Positions 35,542 to 43,998 of a stretch of 64,000 nucleotides of DNA are shown piece by piece. The notes under the pieces were generated by a model. That model searched no databases. It worked only from the letters and a program-made list of their open reading frames with translations, and was not told the DNA's origin. The translations under genes were made by a program, and so were the position numbers. Where the stretch lies: positions 124,001 to 188,000 of the forward strand of contig JABCZH010000004.1 in the NCBI GenBank assembly GCA_013289795.1, given 5' to 3'. Position 1 is the first letter of the stretch. Each line of letters opens with the position of its first letter. Origin of the DNA: Acidobacteriota bacterium (GTDB lineage: Bacteria; Acidobacteriota; Terriglobia; Terriglobales; Acidobacteriaceae).

Positions 35542-35886
35542 TCAGAGCGCCTTTACCCTCGCCAGCGGCGTGACGCGAGCGACTGGGGTGACGCGAGCGA
35601 CCGGGGTGACCCGGGCTACGGGCGTAACGCGGGCTACGGGGGTTACCCGAGCGAGCGGCGTGACGCGGGCATGAGGCGTGACGCGAGCGTGGGGTGTGAC
35701 CCGAGCGTGCGGAGTTACTCTGGCAAGGGGAGTGACTCGCGCGTGCGGAGTGACTCGCGCGTGCGGGGCAACTCTGACGCTGGCGACCTTGGTCTGGCCG
35801 GGATTGCTGGTCATTTCAGGCTTCGCTACCAGGGCTTTCTTGGTGGCCGTGCGATTGCTGATCAAAGATTTCTTCTGGATAGCCAT
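35542..35886 (-). CDS. Small basic protein with tandem ARVTP hexapeptide repeats (possible secreted peptide precursor)
   Basis: A 114-residue product. ATG at 35886 is supported by GCGAGGAATTCAA directly upstream. Residues 1-36 form a leader-like basic region (MAIQKKSLISNRTATKKALV and on). From about residue 37 the protein is a six-residue tandem array: eleven exact ARVTP units joined by H, L or V, with a degenerate copy at each end and ARVKAL closing. Arg every sixth residue and several His make it strongly cationic. No classical Sec signal or membrane segment is seen. It has its own sigma-54 promoter candidate and a shared bidirectional terminator with the M50/HlyD export operon. I know no family for it. 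A role as exported peptide substrate is inferred from context; a DNA- or RNA-binding basic protein is an alternative. Confidence 0.78.
   Translation of the reverse strand: MAIQKKSLISNRTATKKALVAKPEMTSNPGQTKVASVRVAPHARVTPHARVTPLARVTPHARVTPHARVTPHARVTPLARVTPVARVTPVARVTPVARVTPVARVTPLARVKAL
35548..35775 (-). repeat. 18-bp coding tandem repeat (ARVTPx array)
   Basis: Twelve to thirteen 18-bp units encode the hexapeptide array. The units differ mostly at silent positions. Arg uses CGA, AGA, CGG and CGC, Thr and Pro use all four codons, and Ala uses three, while ARVTP is unchanged in eleven units. Confidence 0.9.
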
Positions 35887-35940
35887 TTGAATTCCTCGCA
35901 AAGTTTCTGGATTTTGGTCTCCGACGACGCAGCTACTACA

Positions 35941-35958
35941 AGCACCTCTGCTGCCAAA
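35941..35958 (-). promoter_or_regulatory. Candidate sigma-54 (-24/-12) promoter of the repeat-peptide gene
   Basis: The minus strand reads TTTGGCAGCAGAGGTGCT. This matches the TGGCA of the -24 element and the TGCT of the -12 element, with the diagnostic GG and GC exactly 12 bases apart. Transcription would start near 35930, leaving a leader of about 44 bases with a good Shine-Dalgarno. Confidence 0.6.
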
Positions 35959-36083
35959 CCCCGCAACCCCAATGCGGTGGTGTGTGATCATGCAGAATCA
36001 AGCAGTTGCACAGCCTGAGGCTCGGCAGTTCCCTCCTCTTGAAACTGCTTTATCTCCGCCCGGTAAAAAATTAACTTCCCTTC

Positions 36084-36098
36084 GGTTAATTATTGACC
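36084..36098. promoter_or_regulatory. 15-bp dyad, candidate activator site (copy 1)
   Basis: GGTTAATTATTGACC is an imperfect palindrome, 13 of 15 bases identical to GGTTAATTTTTAACC at 37553. It lies about 140 bases upstream of the sigma-54 promoter candidate, the usual distance for an enhancer of an NtrC-type activator. It falls immediately outside the stop codon of the activator gene. Confidence 0.55.
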
Positions 36099-36104
36099 GA
36101 ACCC

Positions 36105-37505
36105 TCATAGATTTCGCTTGCGGCAGAGATATTTCATGCGCTGGGGGTCGATGCCAAGCAAGGCCGCCGCGGCCGACCTCTTGCCGCCGGTCCGGTTCAA
36201 GGCCGCTTGCAGGTAGGCGAGCTCGATGCGGTCCATCTCGGAGTCGAAATCGACTCCCCCTTCGGGAATAAGGATCGCCTCCTGACTGGCATTGCTGGCC
36301 ACCAGCATTTGCTGTGGCAGGTTCTGGACGTTGATGATGGCGCTGTCATTCATCAGCACCAGCCGCTGGACAACGTTTTCCAGTTCCCGCACGTTCCCCG
36401 GCCATTGGTAGTCTTCCATGACCCCGAGAACTTCGGCTTCCACTTGCTTCAAGGGCTTGCCGTTGGCTTTGCAATAGATGCGCAGGAAGTGGCCGACCAG
36501 CAAGGGAACATCTCCCTGCCGTTCGCGCAAAGCAGGCAGTGCGATGGGTACGACGTTGATGCGGTAATAAAGGTCTTCGCGGAAACGGCCAGCCTGGACC
36601 TGGGCTTCCAGGTCTTCATTGGTCGCTGCAATGAGGCGGAAGTCAATTTTCTTGGCGGTCTTGCCCCCGATGCGAGTCACCGCCCGGTCCTCTAAAACGC
36701 GCAGCAGCTTGGACTGAAGGGCGAGGCCTAGAGTGGCGATCTCATCCAAGAACAGGGTGCCGGTATGCGCCAGCTCGATGTGCCCCTGGCGGGCCTCTTT
36801 GGCATCGGTGAACGCGCCTCTCTCATGGCCGAACAGCTCGGTTTCGATGAGATTCTCAGGAAGGGCGGCGCAGTTAATGCTGATGAACGGCTTCTCGGCG
36901 CGCGGTCCCATGGTGACGATGGCCCGTGCCACCAGTTCCTTGCCGGTGCCGCTCTCGCCGCGTAGCAATACCGTGCTGTTGCTGTCGGCGACCCGGGTAA
37001 CGGCGTCATAAACACGGCGCATGGACTCGCTGGCGCCAATCAACTCGCAGAATGACTCCCGCTCAGCGTCTTTCTCCTGGCGCTGCCGGTATTCGACTTC
37101 TACCGCTCGCTTCTCCAGAGCACGACCGAGGACGACGCGGACTTCCTCAAAGTTGATGGGAGCGACAAAATACTGATCGACGGTGGCGTCGATGGCCTTG
37201 TGTCGCAGCTTGCGGCTGTCGGAGCGGGTAAGGGCAACCAGCACCAGATCGGGCCCGAAGGAACGCAACTCGGCGAGTGCGGTGATTCCCTGTTCGCTGT
37301 TGGCCCCGACGGTATCGATGTCCAGGAGTATGGCATCGGGAGACCGCTTCTTCACCCATGCCAGCAGTTCATCCCAGGTGCGAAGCATGTGGAGGTCATA
37401 ATCGGGCGCGAGGTGGGTTTCGGCCTCAGGGCCCACCAGTTCGTCACCGGTGACGATGACGATGCAGTACGGGGAAGCCAGATCGCGGGCAGTTGCGGTG
37501 CGCAT
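36105..37505 (-). CDS. Sigma-54-dependent transcriptional activator with receiver-like N-terminus
   Basis: A 466-residue NtrC-type bacterial enhancer-binding protein. Residues 12-130 resemble a receiver domain with Asp62 in AILLDID, but the conserved Lys of the KP motif is replaced (VAPINFEE), so phosphorylation may not control it normally. The AAA+ domain spans about 154-380: Walker A GESGTGKE (183-190), the sigma-54 contact loop GAFTDA (230-235), and Walker B LFLDE (251-255). A Fis-type helix-turn-helix closes the protein (RSAAAALLGIDPQRMKYLCR). TTGGAGGGCT gives a strong ribosome site. No histidine kinase is adjacent. Its own gene and the peptide gene each have the shared 15-bp dyad, suggesting it activates the peptide gene and represses itself. 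Confidence 0.92.
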   Translation of the reverse strand: MRTATARDLASPYCIVIVTGDELVGPEAETHLAPDYDLHMLRTWDELLAWVKKRSPDAILLDIDTVGANSEQGITALAELRSFGPDLVLVALTRSDSRKLRHKAIDATVDQYFVAPINFEEVRVVLGRALEKRAVEVEYRQRQEKDAERESFCELIGASESMRRVYDAVTRVADSNSTVLLRGESGTGKELVARAIVTMGPRAEKPFISINCAALPENLIETELFGHERGAFTDAKEARQGHIELAHTGTLFLDEIATLGLALQSKLLRVLEDRAVTRIGGKTAKKIDFRLIAATNEDLEAQVQAGRFREDLYYRINVVPIALPALRERQGDVPLLVGHFLRIYCKANGKPLKQVEAEVLGVMEDYQWPGNVRELENVVQRLVLMNDSAIINVQNLPQQMLVASNASQEAILIPEGGVDFDSEMDRIELAYLQAALNRTGGKRSAAAALLGIDPQRMKYLCRKRNL

Positions 37506-37525
37506 AGCCCTCCAAGAAGCGCACC

Positions 37526-37567
37526 ATTATGACAAATTTTTCGCTCCTTGGGGGTTAATTTTTAACC
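37526..37567 (-). promoter_or_regulatory. 15-bp dyad (copy 2) with candidate -10 of the activator gene
   Basis: The dyad GGTTAATTTTTAACC occupies 37553-37567, inside the larger perfect inverted repeat GGGGTTAA-TTT-TTAACCCC (37551-37569). On the minus strand a CATAAT -10 candidate lies at 37531-37526, so the dyad covers the -35 region. Occupancy by the activator would be expected to repress its own gene. Confidence 0.5.
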
Positions 37568-37743
37568 CCGAGGCGCGCTTCTCACCGCCATGCCATTCCC
37601 TGGCTTCGTGTGTTCAAAGGAAAAGGAAGATAAAGGCTTGAAAAACCTCACCGATTCCCGTAACTTTAGCACGCGCTTGGAACATCCCACTTCACCGCTT
37701 TCCGCAATGATCGGAGCCCCGGCGAAGAAAGAAGGAGAATCGT

Positions 37744-38082
37744 TTGGACATCAATGTCCGTAAGCGTTCGGAAGTACAGTTGATCCAGCTCCGCGGACCG
37801 TTAAGGATGGGGCCCGCGGTGGACGGATTGCGTCAAGCCATGGAGGAACTGATTGGCCAGGGCGACTATCGCATGGCCATCAATCTGGCCGAAGTAAATA
37901 TGATTGATTCCAGCGGCATCGGTCTGCTGGTGCGGTTTCTGGCCTCCACCAAGAAACAAGGCGGGAACATCAAACTGGTGCAACCTTCGAAGTTTGCCGT
38001 GCAAACCCTGAAGCTGGTGGGAGTCCTCAATCTGTTCGAAATCTTCGAGGATGACGACGCAGCGGTGGGGTCCTTTTCTTAG
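37744..38082 (+). CDS. STAS-domain anti-sigma factor antagonist
   Basis: A 112-residue single STAS domain of the SpoIIAA/RsbV type. The TTG start at 37744 is preferred because AAGGAG lies 8 bases upstream and no ATG fits. The key segment is VNMIDSSGIGLLVRFL, with Ser in the DSSG motif as the predicted phosphorylation site (about residue 58). In partner switching this protein binds the anti-sigma kinase. Here the next gene, 37 bases downstream, encodes such a kinase, supporting a module. No alternative sigma factor or PP2C phosphatase is adjacent, so the target is unknown. Confidence 0.9.
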   Translation: MDINVRKRSEVQLIQLRGPLRMGPAVDGLRQAMEELIGQGDYRMAINLAEVNMIDSSGIGLLVRFLASTKKQGGNIKLVQPSKFAVQTLKLVGVLNLFEIFEDDDAAVGSFS

Positions 38083-38119
38083 TTTCGGATGTTTCTATTT
38101 CACACGGAGATGAGCCTTC

Positions 38120-38557
38120 ATGGCCGATGAATTTGGCGCAGGCGGGAGTAGCGGCTTCACCGAACTACTCAATCTGAGCCTGCCCGCGAGTTCGGAATCG
38201 ATTGCGACCATTACCGGCGCCATCTCCGAGATCCTGGAGCGGCTGGACCTTCCCGAACAGAAGAGGTTTGAGATCGACCTGGCGGTGCAGGAAGCCCTGG
38301 CCAATGCCGTGGTACACGGATGCGATGGAGACCCCTCGAAGACCATTACGTGCAGGTTGAACGGCGATCCCAAGGGCCGGCTGGTGATTTCGGTGACCGA
38401 TCCCGGTCCCGGCTTCCGGCCCGAGAGCGTACCCGATCCGAAGCGTGCTGAGGGCCTGTATGGCGACCACGGCCGTGGAGTTTATCTGATCCGCCAACTC
38501 ATGGACGAAGTTCAGTTTGAGCATGGCGGCGCAGAAATCAAGATGTGGAAGTATTGA
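38120..38557 (+). CDS. RsbW-like anti-sigma ATPase/kinase
   Basis: A 145-residue GHKL ATPase of the HATPase_c_2 family, as in RsbW and SpoIIAB. Visible motifs are the N box QEALANAVVHG (about residues 57-67), the G1 box VTDPGPGFRP (about 94-103) and the G2 region YGDHGRGVYLIRQLMDEVQF. GGAGATGAGCC stands before ATG 38120. It follows the STAS gene in the same orientation, so the pair likely forms a partner-switching unit in which the ATPase phosphorylates the STAS Ser. The third component could be a sigma factor or a different effector encoded elsewhere. Confidence 0.9.
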   Translation: MADEFGAGGSSGFTELLNLSLPASSESIATITGAISEILERLDLPEQKRFEIDLAVQEALANAVVHGCDGDPSKTITCRLNGDPKGRLVISVTDPGPGFRPESVPDPKRAEGLYGDHGRGVYLIRQLMDEVQFEHGGAEIKMWKY

Positions 38558-39001
38558 GTTGCGAAGTAGGCCCGGCAAGGGTGAGGCGCCGGGAAGTCGA
38601 ATCGGGTAAGAAAGGTTAGCTTCGGAAAAACCAGGGCATGCTGGAAGACTCAGTGCGCGCAACGGGACCCAGCATGCCCTTGGTAAAGGAGAACCCTACA
38701 ACAAGCCAGAGGAACGAAATCGCGCTACCGGATCCATGGCCGGTACTGCATCACGTCTGAATATCCAGCGAGCCACCGCAAATCCGAACGCCGCGTAACA
38801 CAGATAAACGACTCTCAAATGTCACCCCCGAAGATGCTCATCGCGCCTTGGGGGTAGGCTGGATATGCGTCCACGGTAGCAAGCGCACACCGGTGGTACA
38901 AGCCCCGAACGGGCCATGGTCGTAGCACGAAAGTTTAGGGTGGAAAACTATGGTACCGCGGGAAGTAACATCCATCCGATCAATCGCAGACAGATTCACA
39001 G
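38558..39001. other. Intergenic region with a long-loop inverted repeat
   Basis: No gene is seen. Perfect 11-bp arms GGGCATGCTGG (38634-38644) and CCAGCATGCCC (38669-38679) are separated by 24 bases. No T-tract follows. It may be a transcript-end structure after the STAS/ATPase pair. Confidence 0.5.
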
Positions 39002-40348
39002 TTATGGCGTGATCTCGAATACCACACCGCACCCGGGGTAATAGTAGGACTGGCAGTCGTTGAGGTTGCCGCCATAGATTGTTGTCCCGTAAACATTACC
39101 AACCCGGTCGAGAGTCAGACTGGGACTGCTTTCAGGGTATGCGCCATCCTTCCCGGCAAAAGTATGAAGGACAGTCTCTTTCCATACCCCGCTCGATGTG
39201 CGCGTCAGTCTGAAGACCACACCACATCCGCCATTGCAGAGTTGGCTGCCACCACTGCTCGCTGTAGCATCCAGATTTCCCGCCGGATCTAAGATCGGGC
39301 TGCCTACGGGCGCTGCTCCGTCCTTTCCGCCAGTGAAGGTGTGCAGTACTTTCTCCTCCCATAGGCTGTTGCCACGGGGCGATAGCTCAAACACAACGCC
39401 GCAGCCGCCATGGCAGACTTGGCTGCCGCCGCTCCCGGCTGTCCCATAGAGGTTGCCTTCCGCGTCAGAGATCACGCCAGCGCCGGGACTCGCTCCGTCC
39501 TTCCCACCCGTAAAGCTGTGAAGGACAGTTTCCCTCCATTCGTCTCTCGAATCTCTCGAAACTGGTGTCAGTTCGAAGACAACACCACCGTTGTATCTGC
39601 CACCTAACTCGGCGGTGCCGTAAAGGTTTCCCGCCGCATCAAGCACGGGTGTGGCGTTGGGAGATGCACCGTCGACACCGCCAGTGAACCGATGGAGTAC
39701 CGTCTCGGACCACGGTCCGGCGGTCGTAGGTGTTAGCTCAAACACGACCCCGCATGTGCCAAAAATCGGACAATGAGCAAGCCCACCGAGAAAGGTTGAG
39801 CCATAGAGATGGCCAGCCGTATCGAACACCAAGCCGGCGTCGGGAACTGCTCCGTCGCTTTCCCGGAAGGAATAGAGGATTTTTTCTGTCCACTGTCTGG
39901 TGCCAGTTCTCGCAAGCTCGAAGACCACGCCGCAACCGGGCACCGCATAAGAGCTGCAATACCTGGCGTCACCGCCCTCACTCGTAGTGCCGTAGAGATT
40001 ACCGCTGGAATCGAAGACCAAACCGCTGTTTGGAAAACCCCCGTCTGCGACACCCTTGAAGACATAAAGCACCGTTTCCGTCCACATCCCGCTCCCATCA
40101 GGAGACAGCTCAAATACCGTACCGCATGAACCTGGACATGTTCCGCCCCCGCCATTCATTGCAGTACCGTATAGATTGCCGGAGGAATCAAAGGTAAGGC
40201 CGCCAACAGGGATACTTCCATCGTTCCCGCCAGTAAACGAGTGCAGAACTTCCTCTTGCGCCCCCGCCTTAGCGATGGTCGGTTGAGTCAGCGTGGCGCT
40301 AGCTATCACCGCTGAAAGCGCGAGTCTCAACAATGTTTTCAGGTTCAT
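39002..40348 (-). CDS. Secreted GloVer-repeat protein (copy 3)
   Basis: A 448-residue member of the GloVer family. ATG 40348 starts a signal peptide (LLRLALSAVIASATLT, cleavage near AKA). About eight repeat units follow, with VLHSFTGGxDG and DSSGNLYGTAxxGG halves. The C-terminus VFEITP matches the family's ending. This copy has several Cys-containing inserts (CPGSCGTVFEL type) shared with copies 1 and 2. Role unknown. Confidence 0.88.
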   Translation of the reverse strand: MNLKTLLRLALSAVIASATLTQPTIAKAGAQEEVLHSFTGGNDGSIPVGGLTFDSSGNLYGTAMNGGGGTCPGSCGTVFELSPDGSGMWTETVLYVFKGVADGGFPNSGLVFDSSGNLYGTTSEGGDARYCSSYAVPGCGVVFELARTGTRQWTEKILYSFRESDGAVPDAGLVFDTAGHLYGSTFLGGLAHCPIFGTCGVVFELTPTTAGPWSETVLHRFTGGVDGASPNATPVLDAAGNLYGTAELGGRYNGGVVFELTPVSRDSRDEWRETVLHSFTGGKDGASPGAGVISDAEGNLYGTAGSGGSQVCHGGCGVVFELSPRGNSLWEEKVLHTFTGGKDGAAPVGSPILDPAGNLDATASSGGSQLCNGGCGVVFRLTRTSSGVWKETVLHTFAGKDGAYPESSPSLTLDRVGNVYGTTIYGGNLNDCQSYYYPGCGVVFEITP

Positions 40349-40636
40349 AGATCCAACCATTAGACTTTCAGATCCAGGAGTCCGAAGGCTCGTTTGTCCG
40401 CGGGGCAAGCGTGCACTATTCAGACGGGATACTTGGTGAAGCAGCTAGCACCGCAATTATTGTCTTCGGCTACCGTCGCGTCAAGGGGTAAGGTGGTTTT
40501 CCTCCCGCCCGGAATAAGTTTCCTCGAATCGCTGATGCGGGCAAGAACGCAGCCACTTATCAATATGAATAGTCAGCACTGCCAGGACATGGCTATGTCA
40601 GACCTTTGATTGGAAACGCGGATTCCGAGGCTTAGC

Positions 40637-41524
40637 CTACTTCTTACCGCCCTTTTCCAGCAGGGCCCGTGCGGCTTGCAATTGCTTGCGCTGGGCTGCG
40701 TCTACTTTGGGGTAGGCCAGCTTGAGTTCTTCGAGTGTATCCACGATAACGGCGGCCACTACCGCACGAGTGAACCACTTATTGTCTGCCGGCACCACAT
40801 ACCACGGGGCGTGTCCGGTGGCGGTGTAGCGGATCATCTCATCGAAGGCGTTCACGTAGTCCTGCCAGTAACCGCGCTCGCGTATGTCGGCGGCGGAGAA
40901 CTTCCAGTTCTTGGCAGGATTGTCCAGACGTTCCTCGAAGCGGCGCTTCTGCTCCTTCTTGGAGAGGTTCAGGAAGAACTTACGCACCACGATGCCGTTT
41001 CTGCTCAGATAGCGCTCCAGGGCGTTAATGTCCTCGAAGCGATGCTGCCAGAAATCCGAGGTCACGAGCGACGGGGGTATTCTTTCACCCTTTAATACCT
41101 CGGGATGCACCCGCACCACCAGTGTTTCCTCGTAATAAGAGCGGTTGAAGATTCCGATATGGCCGCGCGCCGGCAGATTGCGCGTGCTTCGCCACAGAAA
41201 ATCGTGATCGAGTTCTTCGGAACTTGGAGTCTTGAAGGAATAGACCTGGCAGCCCTGGGGATTCACGCCGGTCATGACGTGCTTGATGGCTCCATCTTTT
41301 CCAGCGGCGTCCATGCCCTGGAAAATCAGGAGGAGCGCCGACCGGTCCTGAGCGTAGAGTTTGTCCTGCAACTCGGTCATAGAGACGATGCCGCGCTCGA
41401 GCACTTCGGCCGCTTGCTCCTTGGAACGCAGCGGCCCGGTGTCGCCGGGATCGAAATCTTTCAGGCGGAACTTCTTGCCATCATCTACGCGATAAGGTTT
41501 GGCCAGCTTGCCAGCCCAGCTCAT
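40637..41524 (-). CDS. PPK2-family polyphosphate kinase (polyphosphate:nucleotide phosphotransferase)
   Basis: A 295-residue cytoplasmic enzyme that uses polyphosphate as phosphoryl donor for nucleotides. Visible are the Walker A-type motif GMDAAGKDG (70-78), the following KTPSSEELDHDFLWR, and FNRSYYEE (126-133) at the second conserved block, all typical of the PPK2 family. The C-terminal PADNKWFTRAVVAA also matches. Whether it favours AMP or ADP cannot be read from the sequence. GGGAGAG lies 5 bases before ATG 41524. No polyphosphate gene is adjacent. Confidence 0.92.
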   Translation of the reverse strand: MSWAGKLAKPYRVDDGKKFRLKDFDPGDTGPLRSKEQAAEVLERGIVSMTELQDKLYAQDRSALLLIFQGMDAAGKDGAIKHVMTGVNPQGCQVYSFKTPSSEELDHDFLWRSTRNLPARGHIGIFNRSYYEETLVVRVHPEVLKGERIPPSLVTSDFWQHRFEDINALERYLSRNGIVVRKFFLNLSKKEQKRRFEERLDNPAKNWKFSAADIRERGYWQDYVNAFDEMIRYTATGHAPWYVVPADNKWFTRAVVAAVIVDTLEELKLAYPKVDAAQRKQLQAARALLEKGGKK

Positions 41525-41844
41525 ATGGACTCTCCCAATGTCATGGGCCAGGCTTCTGCCGGGCGAAGAATATCTGCGATCGCGATTGACATTTCAGCTT
41601 AATGATAGCTGAGTCAACGAAATCCTGGGGTCTGTGTTGCCTGGAAGGACATGTCCGCATTCCTCATCACCCCAGGTGTACCAGTCCCAGATTGGGCGTG
41701 TTTCCGGCCCTCGGAAATTGATCGTCCTCCAGTTTCAACTCTGTCCTTCCGCCATCTGTCAGTGACACTAGCCATAAGTCAGACTGACCTTTCACCGTTT
41801 TGACATCGCACCTCAAGGAGATCACTGCAAGCGTTCTGCGCACT
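41525..41844. other. Intergenic region without visible features
   Basis: This is a divergent spacer between the PPK2 gene and the lipoprotein gene. I see no gene, convincing promoter or structured element. Confidence 0.4.
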
Positions 41845-43794
41845 ATGAGCACTCACATCAAGGCGAGAATCGGTTCCGCGGGTTGGGAAGGAGTCGTACT
41901 CTTGCTGTCACTCACCATGCTGGCCGGATGTCAGGGTCTGAGTGCTGGGGGGAAGTCGGCGACTCCTCCGCCGCAGAACAATAACTCGGCCGGCAACCTG
42001 GGCATGAGTACCCTGAGTCTCGACTTCGGCAGCGTATCGGTAGCCGGCAGCAAGACCCTGAGCCTTACAGCGACCAATAATGGCACCACCGAGATCACGG
42101 TTTCGAGCGTTGCGCTTTCGGCGACGCAGTTTACCCTGAGTCAGCCAACGATTCCGGTAAAGATCGCTGCTGGGCAGAGTTCAAGCATGAGTGTGGTGTT
42201 CGCTCCTACGGCTACGGGAAGCATCACTGGGTCGATGTCGATCACGAGTGACGCGTCGAACGCCTCGATAACAGTGGCGCTACAAGGTGCGGGCTTGGGC
42301 GCCGGGCAGGTCACCGCCAGTCCAACCAGCCTCAGCTTTGGAAGCCTGCCGCTTGGCAAGAATCAGACTCTGCCGGTGACGCTGACCAATGTGGGCAATT
42401 CCAGCGCAACTATTTCTCAGGCGACGGCGACCGGGGCAGGATTCGCTGTGAGCGGGTTGTCGTTGCCGTTGACGCTGGCGGTTGGCCAGAGCACGAATTT
42501 CAATGTGGTGTTTGCGCCCCAAGCCAGCGGGGCGGTCACTGGCAACGTGGCGATTGTCAGTGATGCGATCAATTCTCCGTTCAACCTGCCGCTTACAGGC
42601 ACCGGACTGCCGCCGGGTTCGCTCTCGGCGAATCCGCCAAGCATCCGCTTTTCCAACGTGCAGGTGGGAAACAACCAGAATATTCCGGAGACGCTGACTA
42701 ACAGCAGCGGTGCCAGCGTAACCATCACTCAGGCGGTAGTCACGGGTGCGGGTTTCAGCGTCAGCGGTCTCAGCCTGCCGGTGACTCTGGCGGCCGGGCA
42801 AAGCATGGGATTCAGCGTGGTATTCACTCCGCAGTCAGCGGGTAGCGTCAGCGGCAACCTCGCGGTCGTGAGCAACGCGTCCAACTCCACGCTCAATATT
42901 CCGCTGGCGGGAACGGGGATCCAGCCCGGAACGTTGACCCCGACTTTGCCCAGCGTCAACTTTGGCAATGTGCAGGTGGGCCGCAACAAATCGGTATCGG
43001 AGACCGTCACCAACACCGGCGGCTCGGATGTGCACATCTCTCAAGCCACGGCCACGGGGAGCGGTTTCAGCGTTAGTGGGATCAATCCGCCGCTTACCCT
43101 CACGGCGGGACAGAGCATCACGTTCAACTTAGTGTTTACTCCGCCATCGGCAGGCAGTGACAACGGAAATCTTGCCATCACTTCCGACGCGTCTAATCCC
43201 ACATTGAATGTTCCGTTGACTGGCAACGGGACGCCGGCGGGACAGTTGGCGGTAAATCCGAGCACGTTGAGCTTCGGTAATGTAGTGGTGGGACAGAGCT
43301 CGCAGAAGACAGCACAATTGCTGGCTTCCGGCGCCACCGTGACGGTGTCTTCGGTGAATGTCAGCAATGGTGACTTTACCGTGAGCGGGCTAACGTTTCC
43401 CGTGACCATCCCAGCCGGACAGGGCGCGCAATTTACGGTGACGTTTACGCCGCAATCGGTGGGAGCAACGTCGGGAACAGCTTCGTTCACCAGCGATGCC
43501 GCTAATTCACCGACTGTGCTCAGCGTAAACGGAACCGGCACGCAGCCAGTGCAGCACAGTGTTCTGTTGAACTGGACGGCCAGCATATCGCCCAACATCG
43601 ACGGCTATAACATCTACCGGAGCGGTAAATCGGGAGGCCCGTACAGCAAGGTGAATACTTCCTTGAACAGCGGCACCAGTTACACTGACACCACAGTCGC
43701 GAATGGTTCGACGTACTACTATGTGACCACCGCAGTTGATTCCAATTCCCAAGAGAGCACGTACTCCAACCAAGCGCAGGCCGTAATTCCGTAA
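41845..43794 (+). CDS. Lipoprotein with choice-of-anchor D repeats and C-terminal fibronectin-III module
   Basis: A 649-residue exported lipoprotein (lipobox TMLAGC near residue 32). ATG 41845 is chosen; an upstream in-frame TTG at 41800 is possible. Five choice-of-anchor D (ASH-type) domains of about 105 residues follow, each with the core SLSFGSLPLGKNQTLPVTLTN-type strand and AAGQSxxFxVVFxP. The last 85 residues are a fibronectin-III module with GYNIYRSGKSGGPY and YYYVTTAVDSN, ending SNQAQAVIP. Paralogous modules occur in four neighbouring genes around an exosortase. Likely a surface-exposed structural or adhesive protein. Confidence 0.87.
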   Translation: MSTHIKARIGSAGWEGVVLLLSLTMLAGCQGLSAGGKSATPPPQNNNSAGNLGMSTLSLDFGSVSVAGSKTLSLTATNNGTTEITVSSVALSATQFTLSQPTIPVKIAAGQSSSMSVVFAPTATGSITGSMSITSDASNASITVALQGAGLGAGQVTASPTSLSFGSLPLGKNQTLPVTLTNVGNSSATISQATATGAGFAVSGLSLPLTLAVGQSTNFNVVFAPQASGAVTGNVAIVSDAINSPFNLPLTGTGLPPGSLSANPPSIRFSNVQVGNNQNIPETLTNSSGASVTITQAVVTGAGFSVSGLSLPVTLAAGQSMGFSVVFTPQSAGSVSGNLAVVSNASNSTLNIPLAGTGIQPGTLTPTLPSVNFGNVQVGRNKSVSETVTNTGGSDVHISQATATGSGFSVSGINPPLTLTAGQSITFNLVFTPPSAGSDNGNLAITSDASNPTLNVPLTGNGTPAGQLAVNPSTLSFGNVVVGQSSQKTAQLLASGATVTVSSVNVSNGDFTVSGLTFPVTIPAGQGAQFTVTFTPQSVGATSGTASFTSDAANSPTVLSVNGTGTQPVQHSVLLNWTASISPNIDGYNIYRSGKSGGPYSKVNTSLNSGTSYTDTTVANGSTYYYVTTAVDSNSQESTYSNQAQAVIP

Positions 43795-43998
43795 GTTCTG
43801 GTTATCACCACTCGCCTCGAGGCTTCCGCGTTGGAAAGCGTACGACGGTAGGCAGGAAACCGCCGCAACTGTCGACGTCCATTTGCCTCCCAGTACGAGT
43901 CCGATCTCCGAAAAGGGACTGGTGCTCGGGAACTAGCGCCGGGATGTACTAGAGAGACCTTCCCTCGCAGCGAGGGGAGCCAGCAAACTGATCATGCT

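Noticed and set aside
35548-35775. CRISPR array
   Set aside because: The repeats are 18 bp, contiguous without spacers, and encode a hexapeptide in frame.
35518-36018. Plus-strand open frame over the ARVTP gene
   Set aside because: It is the antisense image of the 18-bp repeats. The minus-strand frame has a ribosome site, a promoter candidate and a silent-codon pattern that the plus frame lacks.
43795-43998. Possible riboswitch before the choice-of-anchor D gene (GGCAGGAAACCGCCGCAACTG)
   Set aside because: It lacks the conserved B12-box and the GCAAAGCC-type core of c-di-GMP riboswitches; no supported fold was found.
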